A DNA stretch of 64,000 nucleotides from JAGWBG01 sp034421095 (GTDB taxonomy: Bacteria > Chloroflexota > Dehalococcoidia > Lucifugimonadales > JAGWBF01), in the NCBI GenBank assembly GCA_034421095.1, contig DAOUKR010000026.1, forward strand, positions 1-64,000, in the 5' to 3' direction. Made by a program: the position numbers and the translations under genes. Positions 42,447 through 50,262 of the stretch are shown here, one piece after another (position 1 is the stretch's first letter; every line of letters begins with the position of its first letter). The notes under the pieces were generated by a model. It searched no databases. It saw only the letters and a program-made list of their open reading frames with translations, and was not told the DNA's origin.

Positions 42447-43244
42447 CTAAAGGTGGTTGCCAACGCCGGTCGCCTGGTATGGGTAACATACAGGTCTCCC
42501 GGTGTGAGGGTTCTCGCTGACATAAGCGTCCACGTTAAAAACGTCCCGCAGCACATCCGGTCGAATCACCTCTGAGATAGGTCCATCGTGGGCGATACGT
42601 CCGTTGCTGACGGCTATAAGCCTCTCACAATACCTGCCGGCTAGGTTAAGGTCATGTAGGACCATCAAGACTGTGATTCCCCGTTCGACGTTGAGGTGAG
42701 AAATGAGTTCCATAACTTCCAGCTGATGACATATGTCCAGGAAAGTTACCGGCTCATCCAGAAGCATCAGCTTTGGCTCTTGTGCCAACGCCATTGCCAA
42801 CCATGCTCGTTGGCGCTCACCCCCCGAAAGGGACGATACCTGACGTTGGGCCAACTCCTCCAAATGACACTCTTCTAAAGCCCTATCTATCACTTCATGG
42901 TCGGCTGGTCCCAGCCGTTTCAGCCAGGGAACATGGGGATACCTGCCATAACCCACAAGTTCGCGCACAGACAGCTCTGCCGGGGAGATGGGGGCTTGTG
43001 GAAGCACCGCCATGCGCCGGGCCACCTCTCCGGTGGACAAATCTCGGAGCACCTTTCCGTCGAGGTACACTGTGCCCTCTCGTGGTTTTAGCGTACGGCT
43101 CAGTACCTTCAACAACGTGGACTTGCCGGACCCGTTGGGACCTATGATTCCCACCATCTCCCTCTCTCCAATTTCGATGTCAACTCCGGTAAGCACAGCC
43201 CATTTGTCGTAGCCTGCAACCAGTTTTTCCCCATGTACTTTCAC
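42447..43244 (-). CDS. Iron-siderophore/heme ABC transporter ATPase
   Basis: 265 residues of the FecE/FhuC/HmuV group. Walker A GIIGPNGSGKSTLLK, Q-loop MAVLPQAPISP, signature SSLSGGERQRAWLAMALAQ, Walker B LMLLDEPVTFLD, and the H-loop in VLMVLHDLNLAGRYCERL. It drives import through the permease encoded 13 bases upstream. The substrate is predicted to be heme or an iron chelate because the next gene is an IsdG-type enzyme. Base composition is slightly lower in GC than the neighbouring core genes by eye. Confidence 0.95.
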   Translation of the reverse strand: MKVHGEKLVAGYDKWAVLTGVDIEIGEREMVGIIGPNGSGKSTLLKVLSRTLKPREGTVYLDGKVLRDLSTGEVARRMAVLPQAPISPAELSVRELVGYGRYPHVPWLKRLGPADHEVIDRALEECHLEELAQRQVSSLSGGERQRAWLAMALAQEPKLMLLDEPVTFLDICHQLEVMELISHLNVERGITVLMVLHDLNLAGRYCERLIAVSNGRIAHDGPISEVIRPDVLRDVFNVDAYVSENPHTGRPVCYPYQATGVGNHL

Positions 43245-43257
43245 TCAAGTCTCCCTC

Positions 43258-44319
43258 TCATAAAGCTCTGCCACCGATGAACCTGGTCCGGTAAAGCAGA
43301 AAGACGAAGAATGGCCCACCAAGGAGAGCAGTGATGATGCCTACAGGTATTTCGGTTGGGGCCATGACCATCCGAGCCCCCAGGTCGGCCCAAATCATCA
43401 GCGCTGCCCCGCCGGCGGCTGACGCGGGAATAAGATAGCTATGGTTGTATCCCCCCAAAAGACGCATGATGTGGGGGACCATCAGCCCTATGAACCCCAC
43501 CAGGCCTGCCACACTCACCGCCGAAGCCGCCAGTAACGCTGCCAAGGCCATCGCAAGGAACCTGGACCGCTCTATCCGGACGCCCAGACCCTGGGCAGCT
43601 TGGTCGCCTAGCTGGAGCACGTTAAGCTGTCGTACCAGAAGGAACGCTATAACGAGACCTACTACACTGTAGGGCCAAATTAGGTCCAGGTGGTCCCAAC
43701 TGCGGCCCACCAGATTGCCCGCCAACCAAAGGATGACCGGCTGTACCCGGTCGCTGAAAACGACCATTAGAGAGGTGGTGAAAGCTCCAATCATTGAGGT
43801 TATCGCCACTCCGGCCAACACCATTCGCACCGGTGACGTACCCAGTCCAGGCTGCCATGAGAGCATGTACACCAGGGCGGAAGCCCCCATGGCCCCACCA
43901 AAGGCTGCCAACGGTAAGAAAGTCGGCATACCTGAGAACATGACCATGACCGCCGTGGCAGCTAGTCCCGCCCCGGCAGTCACTCCGACTATGGTGGGGG
44001 CCGCCAAGGGATTCCGCATGATGCCTTGAAGCAGAACCCCCGATACCGCCAGATTCATGCCCACAAGACCGGCTACCAGGACTCGCGGAACCCTGAGGTT
44101 CCACACAATCTGGTGAGACACCCTGTCTGAGGTATCGAAAAGCCCGGTGAACACCTGTGTGGGGCTCAGGGACACTGCTCCAATGGCCACAGAGGTCAGA
44201 AGTCCCCCAACGACCACGGCTACGGCTACAGTTATGACACTAACCTGCCTGAGCCCTAGCCCCGAGACTCCAGGGAGTCTGATGCTGGACCGTTCCGCCA
44301 CTTCCACTGTTCTGTCCAT
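43258..44319 (-). CDS. FecCD-family ABC transporter permease
   Basis: 353 residues with about nine or ten membrane helices. LSPTQVFTGLFD, VPRVLVAGLVGMNLAVSGVL, LQGIMRNPLAAPTIVGVTAG, LAGVAITSMIGAFTTSL, VAGLVGFIGLMVPHIMRLLG and ADLGARMVMAPTEIPVGIIT are the standard BtuC/FecCD landmarks, including the cytoplasmic coupling loop. It forms the channel for heme, siderophore or cobalamin. Lies between the binding lipoprotein (6 bases upstream) and the ATPase genes. Confidence 0.95.
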   Translation of the reverse strand: MDRTVEVAERSSIRLPGVSGLGLRQVSVITVAVAVVVGGLLTSVAIGAVSLSPTQVFTGLFDTSDRVSHQIVWNLRVPRVLVAGLVGMNLAVSGVLLQGIMRNPLAAPTIVGVTAGAGLAATAVMVMFSGMPTFLPLAAFGGAMGASALVYMLSWQPGLGTSPVRMVLAGVAITSMIGAFTTSLMVVFSDRVQPVILWLAGNLVGRSWDHLDLIWPYSVVGLVIAFLLVRQLNVLQLGDQAAQGLGVRIERSRFLAMALAALLAASAVSVAGLVGFIGLMVPHIMRLLGGYNHSYLIPASAAGGAALMIWADLGARMVMAPTEIPVGIITALLGGPFFVFLLYRTRFIGGRAL

Positions 44320-44325
44320 TTCTAC

Positions 44326-45420
44326 CTACGGGGCTTCGGGGTACAGGATGGAGCGCAACTGCTCCATAGCCAAGACTACCCGGGGTCCCGGATACCTGAG
44401 GAATAGCCACTCCGACAACTCGTACACACGGCCCTCTTCTACCGCTCGAAGGCCACTCCACGCCGGACCGCTAAACAGCGACGCAAAGTTCTCCTCTCGT
44501 GCTTCTGATGGACTTCCGTGTCGAACAACCAGGATTACGTCCGGGTCACTCTCCACAACCTTCTCCATGCTGAAGGGCGTGTACTTGGGATTTTCGGCAC
44601 CTGTCCTGCTACTAACGTATGGCGGGGACCCCTCGGTAATCAATTGCCCACCCAGCAGACCGATCATGTCACCGAGGTAGGAGTTGGGCATGAATCCCAA
44701 GAAGGACTGGCTGGTGCCGAAGATAGCAAACACCTTGGGGCCTAATTCGGGCAAACCTTCCTGGAGAGTTTCAATTCTCCCTATCAGGTCCAGGGCTGCC
44801 ACTTCCGCTTTCTCTTCGCAGCCTACCAGACTCCCGTAGTCCCTGATTTTCTGGATGATTCCATCAACACTAGCCACGTCATGCACCAGGACAGGGACTC
44901 CGAGGGTCTTCTCAATGGAGGGTATGAACTGGCTGTAAGTCGGGGAGGAGATAATCAGGTCTGGCTGGGCTACGGCCAGCTGTTCCAGATTTGGCCCTGC
45001 GGAGTGGGACACACCAAAGGAGGGAATATCATGGGCCTCCAGCGGGTATATATATTCCGGGGGGATGTCGGGCCTGGCCACCGGCCTGTATCCGCAGGCC
45101 ATAGTCAACTCCACCATGAATGCGCTTGTCACCGCCAGCCTCGCAGGACGATAGGGGATTTCCACCTCTCTGCCAAAGTCGTCTATGACGGTGACTGTGG
45201 ACGGTGTAGGAGTTGGAGTCACTGTGGGGGTTGGTGCGGGGCTGGGGGTAGGCCTCAGTGTTGGCGTCGGTGCAAGTGTAGTAGTTGGACTGGGGGGAGC
45301 CGTGGCAGCAGGGACTGAGGTTGCCGTTGGACGCGTAGTTGGCGCATTCTCCCCGCAGGCGGTTAAAGCCAGGGTCGCCATTGCAGCCAGCGTAACCATG
45401 AAATACCGGACGAAATGCAT
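44326..45420 (-). CDS. Periplasmic-binding-type lipoprotein for heme/siderophore uptake
   Basis: 364 residues. Lipobox TLALTAC (Cys about 21) followed by a Thr/Pro-rich spacer of about 50 residues (PTPSPAPTPTVTPTPTPS), typical of lipoproteins that must reach through a thick envelope. The class III binding domain (PF01497 type) follows: VEIPYRPARLAVTSAFMVEL, LEQLAVAQPDLIISSPTYSQ, VPVLVHDV, NPKYTPFSMEKVVESDPDVI and an SLFSGPAWSGLRAVEEGRVY ending. The ATG at 45420 follows GGAG; a GTG three codons earlier overlaps that ribosome site. First gene of the heme operon; a promoter and palindrome lie upstream. Confidence 0.93.
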   Translation of the reverse strand: MHFVRYFMVTLAAMATLALTACGENAPTTRPTATSVPAATAPPSPTTTLAPTPTLRPTPSPAPTPTVTPTPTPSTVTVIDDFGREVEIPYRPARLAVTSAFMVELTMACGYRPVARPDIPPEYIYPLEAHDIPSFGVSHSAGPNLEQLAVAQPDLIISSPTYSQFIPSIEKTLGVPVLVHDVASVDGIIQKIRDYGSLVGCEEKAEVAALDLIGRIETLQEGLPELGPKVFAIFGTSQSFLGFMPNSYLGDMIGLLGGQLITEGSPPYVSSRTGAENPKYTPFSMEKVVESDPDVILVVRHGSPSEAREENFASLFSGPAWSGLRAVEEGRVYELSEWLFLRYPGPRVVLAMEQLRSILYPEAP

Positions 45421-45544
45421 GTCGCTCACTCCTTAAATCACGTGTATGTGGGTATGTATATGACCGTCTAGTGCGAAGAAAAAATATTATTGCTAGTGCA
45501 GAGTTATGTTGGAAGTATAGACAAATGCTAATATGATAGTTAAG

Positions 45545-45560
45545 TAAATAATATTATTTA
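45545..45560. promoter_or_regulatory. Operator-like palindrome over the heme-operon -10 box
   Basis: TAAATAATATTATTTA, a 16-base perfect palindrome that contains the predicted -10 hexamer. It could be a binding site for an iron- or heme-responsive repressor. All A/T bases make chance occurrence more likely than for mixed sequence. Confidence 0.4.
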
Positions 45561-45576
45561 GTATATACAATGTCAA
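45548..45576 (-). promoter_or_regulatory. Predicted sigma-70 promoter of the heme-uptake operon
   Basis: On the minus strand: perfect TTGACA (45576-45571), 17-base spacer, TATTAT (45553-45548). The transcript would start near 45540, about 120 bases before the lipoprotein ATG. The 45421-46033 gap is otherwise AT-rich, carries the right direct repeat at 45781-45838, and shows no gene. A second inverted repeat, AATGTCAA...TTGACATT, flanks the -35 side. Confidence 0.6.
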
Positions 45577-45780
45577 TAGATATGTGTATACTTTGACATT
45601 CCCCATAATCACCGCTATCAGAGCCGCAAGCCCCCGCTAATCAGACTCCAACCCTCCATTTCTTCATTCCAGCCCTTTTCGTCCCTATGGCTTCCTTCCG
45701 CCGTCGAGGAGAGGGGGCTGTTCGAAGGTCGGCTTACGCCAGATATTTCTGGAATCTGGCTGCCGTATCGGAGTAGGGGA

Positions 45781-45838
45781 GCGCAGCCCCCTGGCCGACG
45801 CAATGGTCGCAAGAAAGACGGAATCCCGGCAGAGGTGA
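45781..45838 (+). repeat. Direct repeat right copy (orphan 3' end of the ThDP gene)
   Basis: 55 of 58 bases identical to 41950-42007, in the same orientation, but with no ThDP gene body upstream. It marks the right edge of the 42008-45838 heme cassette. Confidence 0.9.
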
Positions 45839-45904
45839 GGGCTGGGCATTCAGGCTTACCTGAAGGTTATTTGCAATTAAATACGACATATCATCGAATA
45901 TCTC

Positions 45905-45933
45905 TTGACAATAAAGGATATTGACGGCACAAT
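45905..45933 (+). promoter_or_regulatory. Possible promoter of the RdhA-like gene
   Basis: Perfect TTGACA (45905-45910), 17-base spacer, CACAAT (45928-45933). About 100 bases before the ATG. Confidence 0.45.
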
Positions 45934-46033
45934 GGTCATTAGCCCCATATAGCGTGGGGAAGTCTTTGCTTTTAGGCCTGAATTACAGGAAGGGCTATCC
46001 AGACCGGGATCAATTTGATTGGGAGGAGAGACC

Positions 46034-47320
46034 ATGCTGAAAACAGGACACTCGGTAACCAGACCGGGTAGGAGACTTGGCGACAGGGCGGTGAACATTC
46101 CCGTCCCCGAAGAGTTGGAAACTGCTCCTGGAATTGTGCAAAACCCCCAGGAGGTGGACTTCTATAGCAGGGAGTACCCCCTGGAGAGCCAGGCGGTCGA
46201 ATACACCGCAGACCGGGAGTGGGCATGGACCGTCTACACAACGGAGGACTGGGAAGACCGGCGAATCAACGACGCAATGTCCAGGCCTATTGTCCAGGCC
46301 GCCCACAACACCGGCGACATAGAGCCGACGGTGGAGCCGGAGTTCGGCAAGGATGTCACGGAGTTGATTAGGACCAAGGCCAGGGAAATGGGATTCGGCG
46401 AAGTCGGATTCACCAGGTACGACAGGCGCTACGTCTACAAGTTCAAGAGGGACTGGTCCAAGTTCCCCAACGCCATCTGCCTGGCCTACGAGCAGGACTT
46501 CGAGCCTACCCAGTCGGCGCCCAGCAGGGAAGCTGAGGGGCCTCACTACGCTATCTACAGAATCATGGGTGCGCTGGCGCTGGACTTGGCCGACTACATC
46601 CGCAGCCTGGGGTATCACGCCCAGGTGCACAACCCCCTCTCCAACAGCGCCGTGATGATACCCATGTTCGTCGAGGCAGGGCTGGGCCAGCTGGGAGCTA
46701 ACGGCCAGCTGCTCTCACCTCACTTCGGCTCACGCGCCCGGCTCATGATGATCACCACCGACGCCGAAGTGACCTACGACCAGCCGGTGGACTACGGCAT
46801 CCACGCCTTTTGCAACATCTGCCAGGTGTGCGTGAACCGATGTCCCGCTCGCGCCCTGATGAGGGACAAGGTCTGGTGGAGGGGCGCCGAGAAGCACAAG
46901 CTGATATACCGTCGCTGCCGCCCGGTGATGACCCGCTACGAAGGTTGCGCCGTCTGCATGAAGACGTGCCCGATACAGCGGTATGGCATGGAGAACGTGA
47001 TGAGCCACTATGCCTCGACCGGGCAGGTGCTGGGCAAGGGCACCCACCTGCTGGAGGGATACAACCTGCGTGACATGGGCTATTTCGGCCCCGGAGAATT
47101 GCCCAGGTTCGCCAGCGATTTCTTCCACGTTCCCCACGGCAAGGCCGAGGATGTGCTCTTTGAGGACCTCAAAGACAAGATAAAGAACCAGGAGATTCCC
47201 GAGGGGCCCGAGGGTGACCAGATGCTGCGGGACTTTGTGAGTGAAGTTCACAAGTTCGTCGTCGTGAATCCTGCGGAGATGGTCAGCCTTCCCAGCGGGA
47301 CCGAGGTGGAAGAAGCCTAA
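46034..47320 (+). CDS. Reductive-dehalogenase-like iron-sulfur protein without Tat signal
   Basis: 428 residues. Two 4Fe-4S motifs lie in the C-terminal half: Cys260/263/266/270 (FCNICQVCVNRCP) and Cys295/305/308/312 (ending CAVCMKTCP). Before them is a cobalamin-binding-type region (AREMGFGEVGFTRYD, AGLGQLGANGQLLSPHFGSR) shared by reductive dehalogenases and epoxyqueuosine reductase. Length and the LGANG...FGSR text favour RdhA-like. There is no Tat twin-arginine/hydrophobic leader and no RdhB anchor gene, so it should be cytoplasmic and not a classic respiratory dehalogenase. ATG chosen after GGGAGGAGAG. Function uncertain: reductive dehalogenation or other B12-dependent reduction. Confidence 0.8.
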   Translation: MLKTGHSVTRPGRRLGDRAVNIPVPEELETAPGIVQNPQEVDFYSREYPLESQAVEYTADREWAWTVYTTEDWEDRRINDAMSRPIVQAAHNTGDIEPTVEPEFGKDVTELIRTKAREMGFGEVGFTRYDRRYVYKFKRDWSKFPNAICLAYEQDFEPTQSAPSREAEGPHYAIYRIMGALALDLADYIRSLGYHAQVHNPLSNSAVMIPMFVEAGLGQLGANGQLLSPHFGSRARLMMITTDAEVTYDQPVDYGIHAFCNICQVCVNRCPARALMRDKVWWRGAEKHKLIYRRCRPVMTRYEGCAVCMKTCPIQRYGMENVMSHYASTGQVLGKGTHLLEGYNLRDMGYFGPGELPRFASDFFHVPHGKAEDVLFEDLKDKIKNQEIPEGPEGDQMLRDFVSEVHKFVVVNPAEMVSLPSGTEVEEA

Positions 47321-47358
47321 GCATCCCCGTCCCATATCAAATGGTGGTTAGCAAAAGG

Positions 47359-47390
47359 GCCGGCAGCCCCGTTTCAGAAGGGCTGTCGGC
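47359..47390 (-). terminator. Terminator between the convergent RdhA-like and thioesterase genes
   Basis: An 11-bp stem, GCCGACAGCCC / GGGCTGCCGGC on the minus strand with one wobble or mismatch, followed on that strand by CCTTTTGC. It serves the thioesterase and may also stop the RdhA-like transcript. Confidence 0.6.
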
Positions 47391-47413
47391 TCCAACTTTG
47401 TGAAACGCAGACG

Positions 47414-47773
47414 CTATTTGACCGGTTCGGTGCTTATGACGGCGCGGCGGTGGGTGCCTTCACCAATCTTCGTCTCCCCGTCGTAGGCAGTCACGCTAAA
47501 GGTGAGCCGGTTCCTTTCCGTCTCAATAAGCTCGGCGTGGGCGATTATCCTGGCTCCCAGGGATGCAGGGGCCATGTGACGCACGTTTACCTCGTAGCCC
47601 ACCGATGTCTGGCCGGGTTCCAGGAGGTGGTTGATGGCCTCCATGGACGCCTGCTCCATGAGCATAATCATGGACGGGGTACTGAACTTGCCCACGTGAG
47701 GCGCTACATTGTCCTCACCTACAGTGGTCTCCTTCCGGCCTTTCAGCCCCGGAGCGATACTTTCACTGACCAT
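47414..47773 (-). CDS. Hotdog-fold thioesterase, FlK (fluoroacetyl-CoA thioesterase)-like
   Basis: 119 residues. KFSTPSMIMLMEQASMEAIN supplies Thr and Glu, and YEVNVRHMAPASLG supplies His, at the positions of the Thr/Glu/His triad known in Streptomyces FlK. The end GEGTHRRAVIS is typical of the family. It hydrolyses an acyl-CoA thioester in the cytoplasm. Fluoroacetyl-CoA specificity cannot be inferred; most family members act on other short acyl-CoAs. Convergent with the RdhA-like gene and sharing its terminator. AGGAGG-like ribosome site before the ATG. Confidence 0.88.
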   Translation of the reverse strand: MVSESIAPGLKGRKETTVGEDNVAPHVGKFSTPSMIMLMEQASMEAINHLLEPGQTSVGYEVNVRHMAPASLGARIIAHAELIETERNRLTFSVTAYDGETKIGEGTHRRAVISTEPVK

Positions 47774-47966
47774 ACTGGCCTCCTTCAGCCCGGCCCCCGG
47801 GTTCGGGACGACATCGAAGACGGGCTGAGATGTTATACGCCAATTCTACTCCCATGCAGGCCCCACTTCCACCACCTTGTTAGATCCCCTGGGGTCTTGG
47901 CTGTATCGGAAAACCCTTGAAGGGCAGGGGTGTTTTGATATATGATGCTGGCCGGAAGGTGGTAAT

Positions 47967-48887
47967 ATGCGCGGTTGGGACTTGCTTTCTATCTTGGATC
48001 TGGACCCTCAGCACATGCAGAGCATCGTCCACAGGGCACAGCAGATGAGCGGAGAGCCGACATGGCCGGTGTTGGTGGGCAAGAATGTAGCTCTTCTTTT
48101 CGAGAAACCCTCCCTCCGTACCAAGGCCAGCTTCCACGTGGCCGTGCAGCAGCTTGGAGGATACTCCTTCTACATGGGCCCCGGGGAGGTGGATTTGGGA
48201 GCGCGAGAGGCCGTCTCCGACGTGGCCCGCGTCCTGTCCAGGTACGTGGACTGCATAGTTGCCAGGGTAAACTCCCATTCCACCCTGAAAGAGCTTTCGG
48301 AATATTCCTCTGTGCCCGTTATAAACGCCCTCTCCGACTGGGAACACCCTTGTCAGACCATCGCAGACCTCCAGACCATACACGAGCGCAAGGGCACCCT
48401 GGAAGGCCTCAAAATCACCTATATAGGGGATGGAAACAACGTAGCCCGGAGTCTGTGCCTTGGGGTAGCCTCCGTCGGCGCAAACTTCACCATCGCCTCG
48501 CCGCCGGGCTACTGCCTGGACGAGGGTACCCTTGAGCAAGCGCGACACCGGGCATCGGCATGGAACACCGACGTAACGACCCTCGTGGACCCCCGTGAGG
48601 CTCTATCGAATGCCGACGTCGTTTACACGGATGTGTGGACCAGCATGGGACAGGAGGCTGAAGCCGAGGCGCGCCGCCGGGATTTCCAGGGCTATACCGT
48701 GGACCCCGAACTCCTATCTTGCGCCCGGTGGGATGCCATATTCATGCACGACATGCCAGCCCACTACGGCGAGGAGGTAGCGCCCGGTATGCTCGACCAT
48801 CCCCAGTCCGTTGCCTTTGACCAGGCCGAGAACCGCCTCCATGCGCAGAAAGCCCTGCTGGAGTATATAATAATCAGAGATGGATGA
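47967..48887 (+). CDS. Ornithine carbamoyltransferase-like protein with altered ornithine motif
   Basis: 306 residues, the length of ornithine carbamoyltransferase. The carbamoyl-phosphate site is seen as EKPSLRTKASF (S-x-R-T), DWEHPCQTIADLQTI is the HPCQ motif, and DVWTSMGQEAE and DQAENRLHAQKALLEYI follow the family. The C-terminal ornithine-binding HCLP motif reads HDMP (MHDMPAHYGEEV), so the cysteine is Asp. It may be a true ArgF with a variant site or act on another amino substrate. No arg genes adjoin. GGAAGG lies before the ATG. Confidence 0.85.
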   Translation: MRGWDLLSILDLDPQHMQSIVHRAQQMSGEPTWPVLVGKNVALLFEKPSLRTKASFHVAVQQLGGYSFYMGPGEVDLGAREAVSDVARVLSRYVDCIVARVNSHSTLKELSEYSSVPVINALSDWEHPCQTIADLQTIHERKGTLEGLKITYIGDGNNVARSLCLGVASVGANFTIASPPGYCLDEGTLEQARHRASAWNTDVTTLVDPREALSNADVVYTDVWTSMGQEAEAEARRRDFQGYTVDPELLSCARWDAIFMHDMPAHYGEEVAPGMLDHPQSVAFDQAENRLHAQKALLEYIIIRDG

Positions 48888-48935
48888 CTCATAATCTGAA
48901 GAATTATGAGGGCTGCGCGAGGTAATGGTTAGGAC

Positions 48936-50258
48936 ATGACAGTTCCACTTGTAGCTATAGTTGGGCGGCCCAACGTGGGCAAGTCCACCTTGTTTAATCG
49001 CCTCATGGAACGCAGGGATGCTATCGTCAGCGACGTGCCCGGCACCACCAGGGATCGCCTTCTGGGGGACGCGTCATGGGATGGCCGCCGGTTCACCATC
49101 GTGGACACAGGCGGCCTGGAGCCTTCACCCCAGGACCCTCTCATAGAGAAGGTGAAGGCACAGGTGGAGGCGGCGGTCTCCGAAGCCGACCTGATCATCT
49201 TCCTCCTCGACGTAGCCCACGGCTTGACCCCCATGGACACGGAAATCGCCAACTGGCTCCGGCGCATACGGAAGCCCCTGGTGGTGGCAATAAACAAGGT
49301 GGACAACGAGAAGCGAGAGATTGCCGCATCGGAGTTTTATCAGATGGGGCTGGAAGACCTCTTGTACATTAGCGCCTATCACAACCTTGGCATTTACGAC
49401 CTCATGGACAAGGTTGTGTCCCTCTTGCCTGCTCCGGACGACGAAGAAGATGAAGCAGCCGAAGGGGTCATAAGGCTGGCCATCATCGGCAGGACCAACG
49501 TGGGCAAATCAATGCTTATGAACGCCATCCTCGGCCAGGACAGGGCCATTGTGAGCGACATTCCGGGCACTACCAGGGATGCCCTGGACACCTATTTCAC
49601 CTACGACGACCAGCCCGCGGTGCTGGTGGATACGGCGGGAATCCGGCGACCGGGCAAGGTGGAGAGGGGTATTGAGTATTACAGCGTCCTCAGGACCGTA
49701 AGGGCCGTGCAGAGATGCGACATAGCCCTGCTGGTGATGGACGGCAGCGAGCTCGCCACCGCTCAAGATGCCCACATATCCGGAAATGCGTGGGACGAAT
49801 ACAGGGGCATGATTGTGGTGGTGAACAAGTGGGACCTGGTCCCCAAGGAGGGTGAGGCGGAGCAAGAGCTGGCTATCCAGGCCGTAAGGGAACGGCTCCA
49901 TTTCATGCCGTACGCACCTATATGCTTCACCTCGGCCCTTCTGGGAGAGGGCATTGACGAGTTGATGGCCCTGGCCACAAGCATTTACCAGGAGAGGTTG
50001 AAGCACATAGCGCCGGGACGGCTGCGCTATGCCCTCCTGGATGCTTTGGCGGACCAGATGCCCCCCTCCAGAAAGGGGCGGCGACTGAGGATTAAAGAGG
50101 TGAGACAGGTTGACGTGAACCCGCCTACCTTCGTCTTTGCGGTCAATGACCCGAGGCTGGTCCATTTCTCCTACGAGCGCTATCTGGAGAACCGCTTCAG
50201 GTCAACCTTCGGGTTCACTCACACCCATCTGAGGCTGGTGTTCAGGGAAAGGATATAG
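48936..50258 (+). CDS. der: Ribosome-assembly GTPase Der (EngA)
   Basis: 440 residues with two tandem GTPase domains. Domain 1: GRPNVGKSTLFNRL, DVPGTTRDR, DTGGLE and NKVD. Domain 2 (from about 177): GRTNVGKSMLMNAI, DIPGTTRDALD, DTAGIRRPGKVE and NKWDLV. A KH-like C-terminal domain follows (RLRIKEVRQVDVNPPTFVF). It acts in 50S subunit maturation. Starts an apparent operon der-plsY-gpsA with gaps of 4 and 5 bases, an order common in bacteria. Confidence 0.97.
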   Translation: MTVPLVAIVGRPNVGKSTLFNRLMERRDAIVSDVPGTTRDRLLGDASWDGRRFTIVDTGGLEPSPQDPLIEKVKAQVEAAVSEADLIIFLLDVAHGLTPMDTEIANWLRRIRKPLVVAINKVDNEKREIAASEFYQMGLEDLLYISAYHNLGIYDLMDKVVSLLPAPDDEEDEAAEGVIRLAIIGRTNVGKSMLMNAILGQDRAIVSDIPGTTRDALDTYFTYDDQPAVLVDTAGIRRPGKVERGIEYYSVLRTVRAVQRCDIALLVMDGSELATAQDAHISGNAWDEYRGMIVVVNKWDLVPKEGEAEQELAIQAVRERLHFMPYAPICFTSALLGEGIDELMALATSIYQERLKHIAPGRLRYALLDALADQMPPSRKGRRLRIKEVRQVDVNPPTFVFAVNDPRLVHFSYERYLENRFRSTFGFTHTHLRLVFRERI

Positions 50259-50262
50259 CCGG

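Noticed and set aside
45592..45599. TTGACATT as a plus-strand -35 box
   Set aside because: No -10 hexamer lies at suitable spacing in the plus direction; its complementary partner at 45569-45576 is better explained as the -35 of the minus-strand heme promoter.
46034..46110. Tat signal on the RdhA-like protein (RPGRRLGDR near the N-terminus)
   Set aside because: Twin arginines occur but no hydrophobic stretch follows, so export by Tat is not supported.
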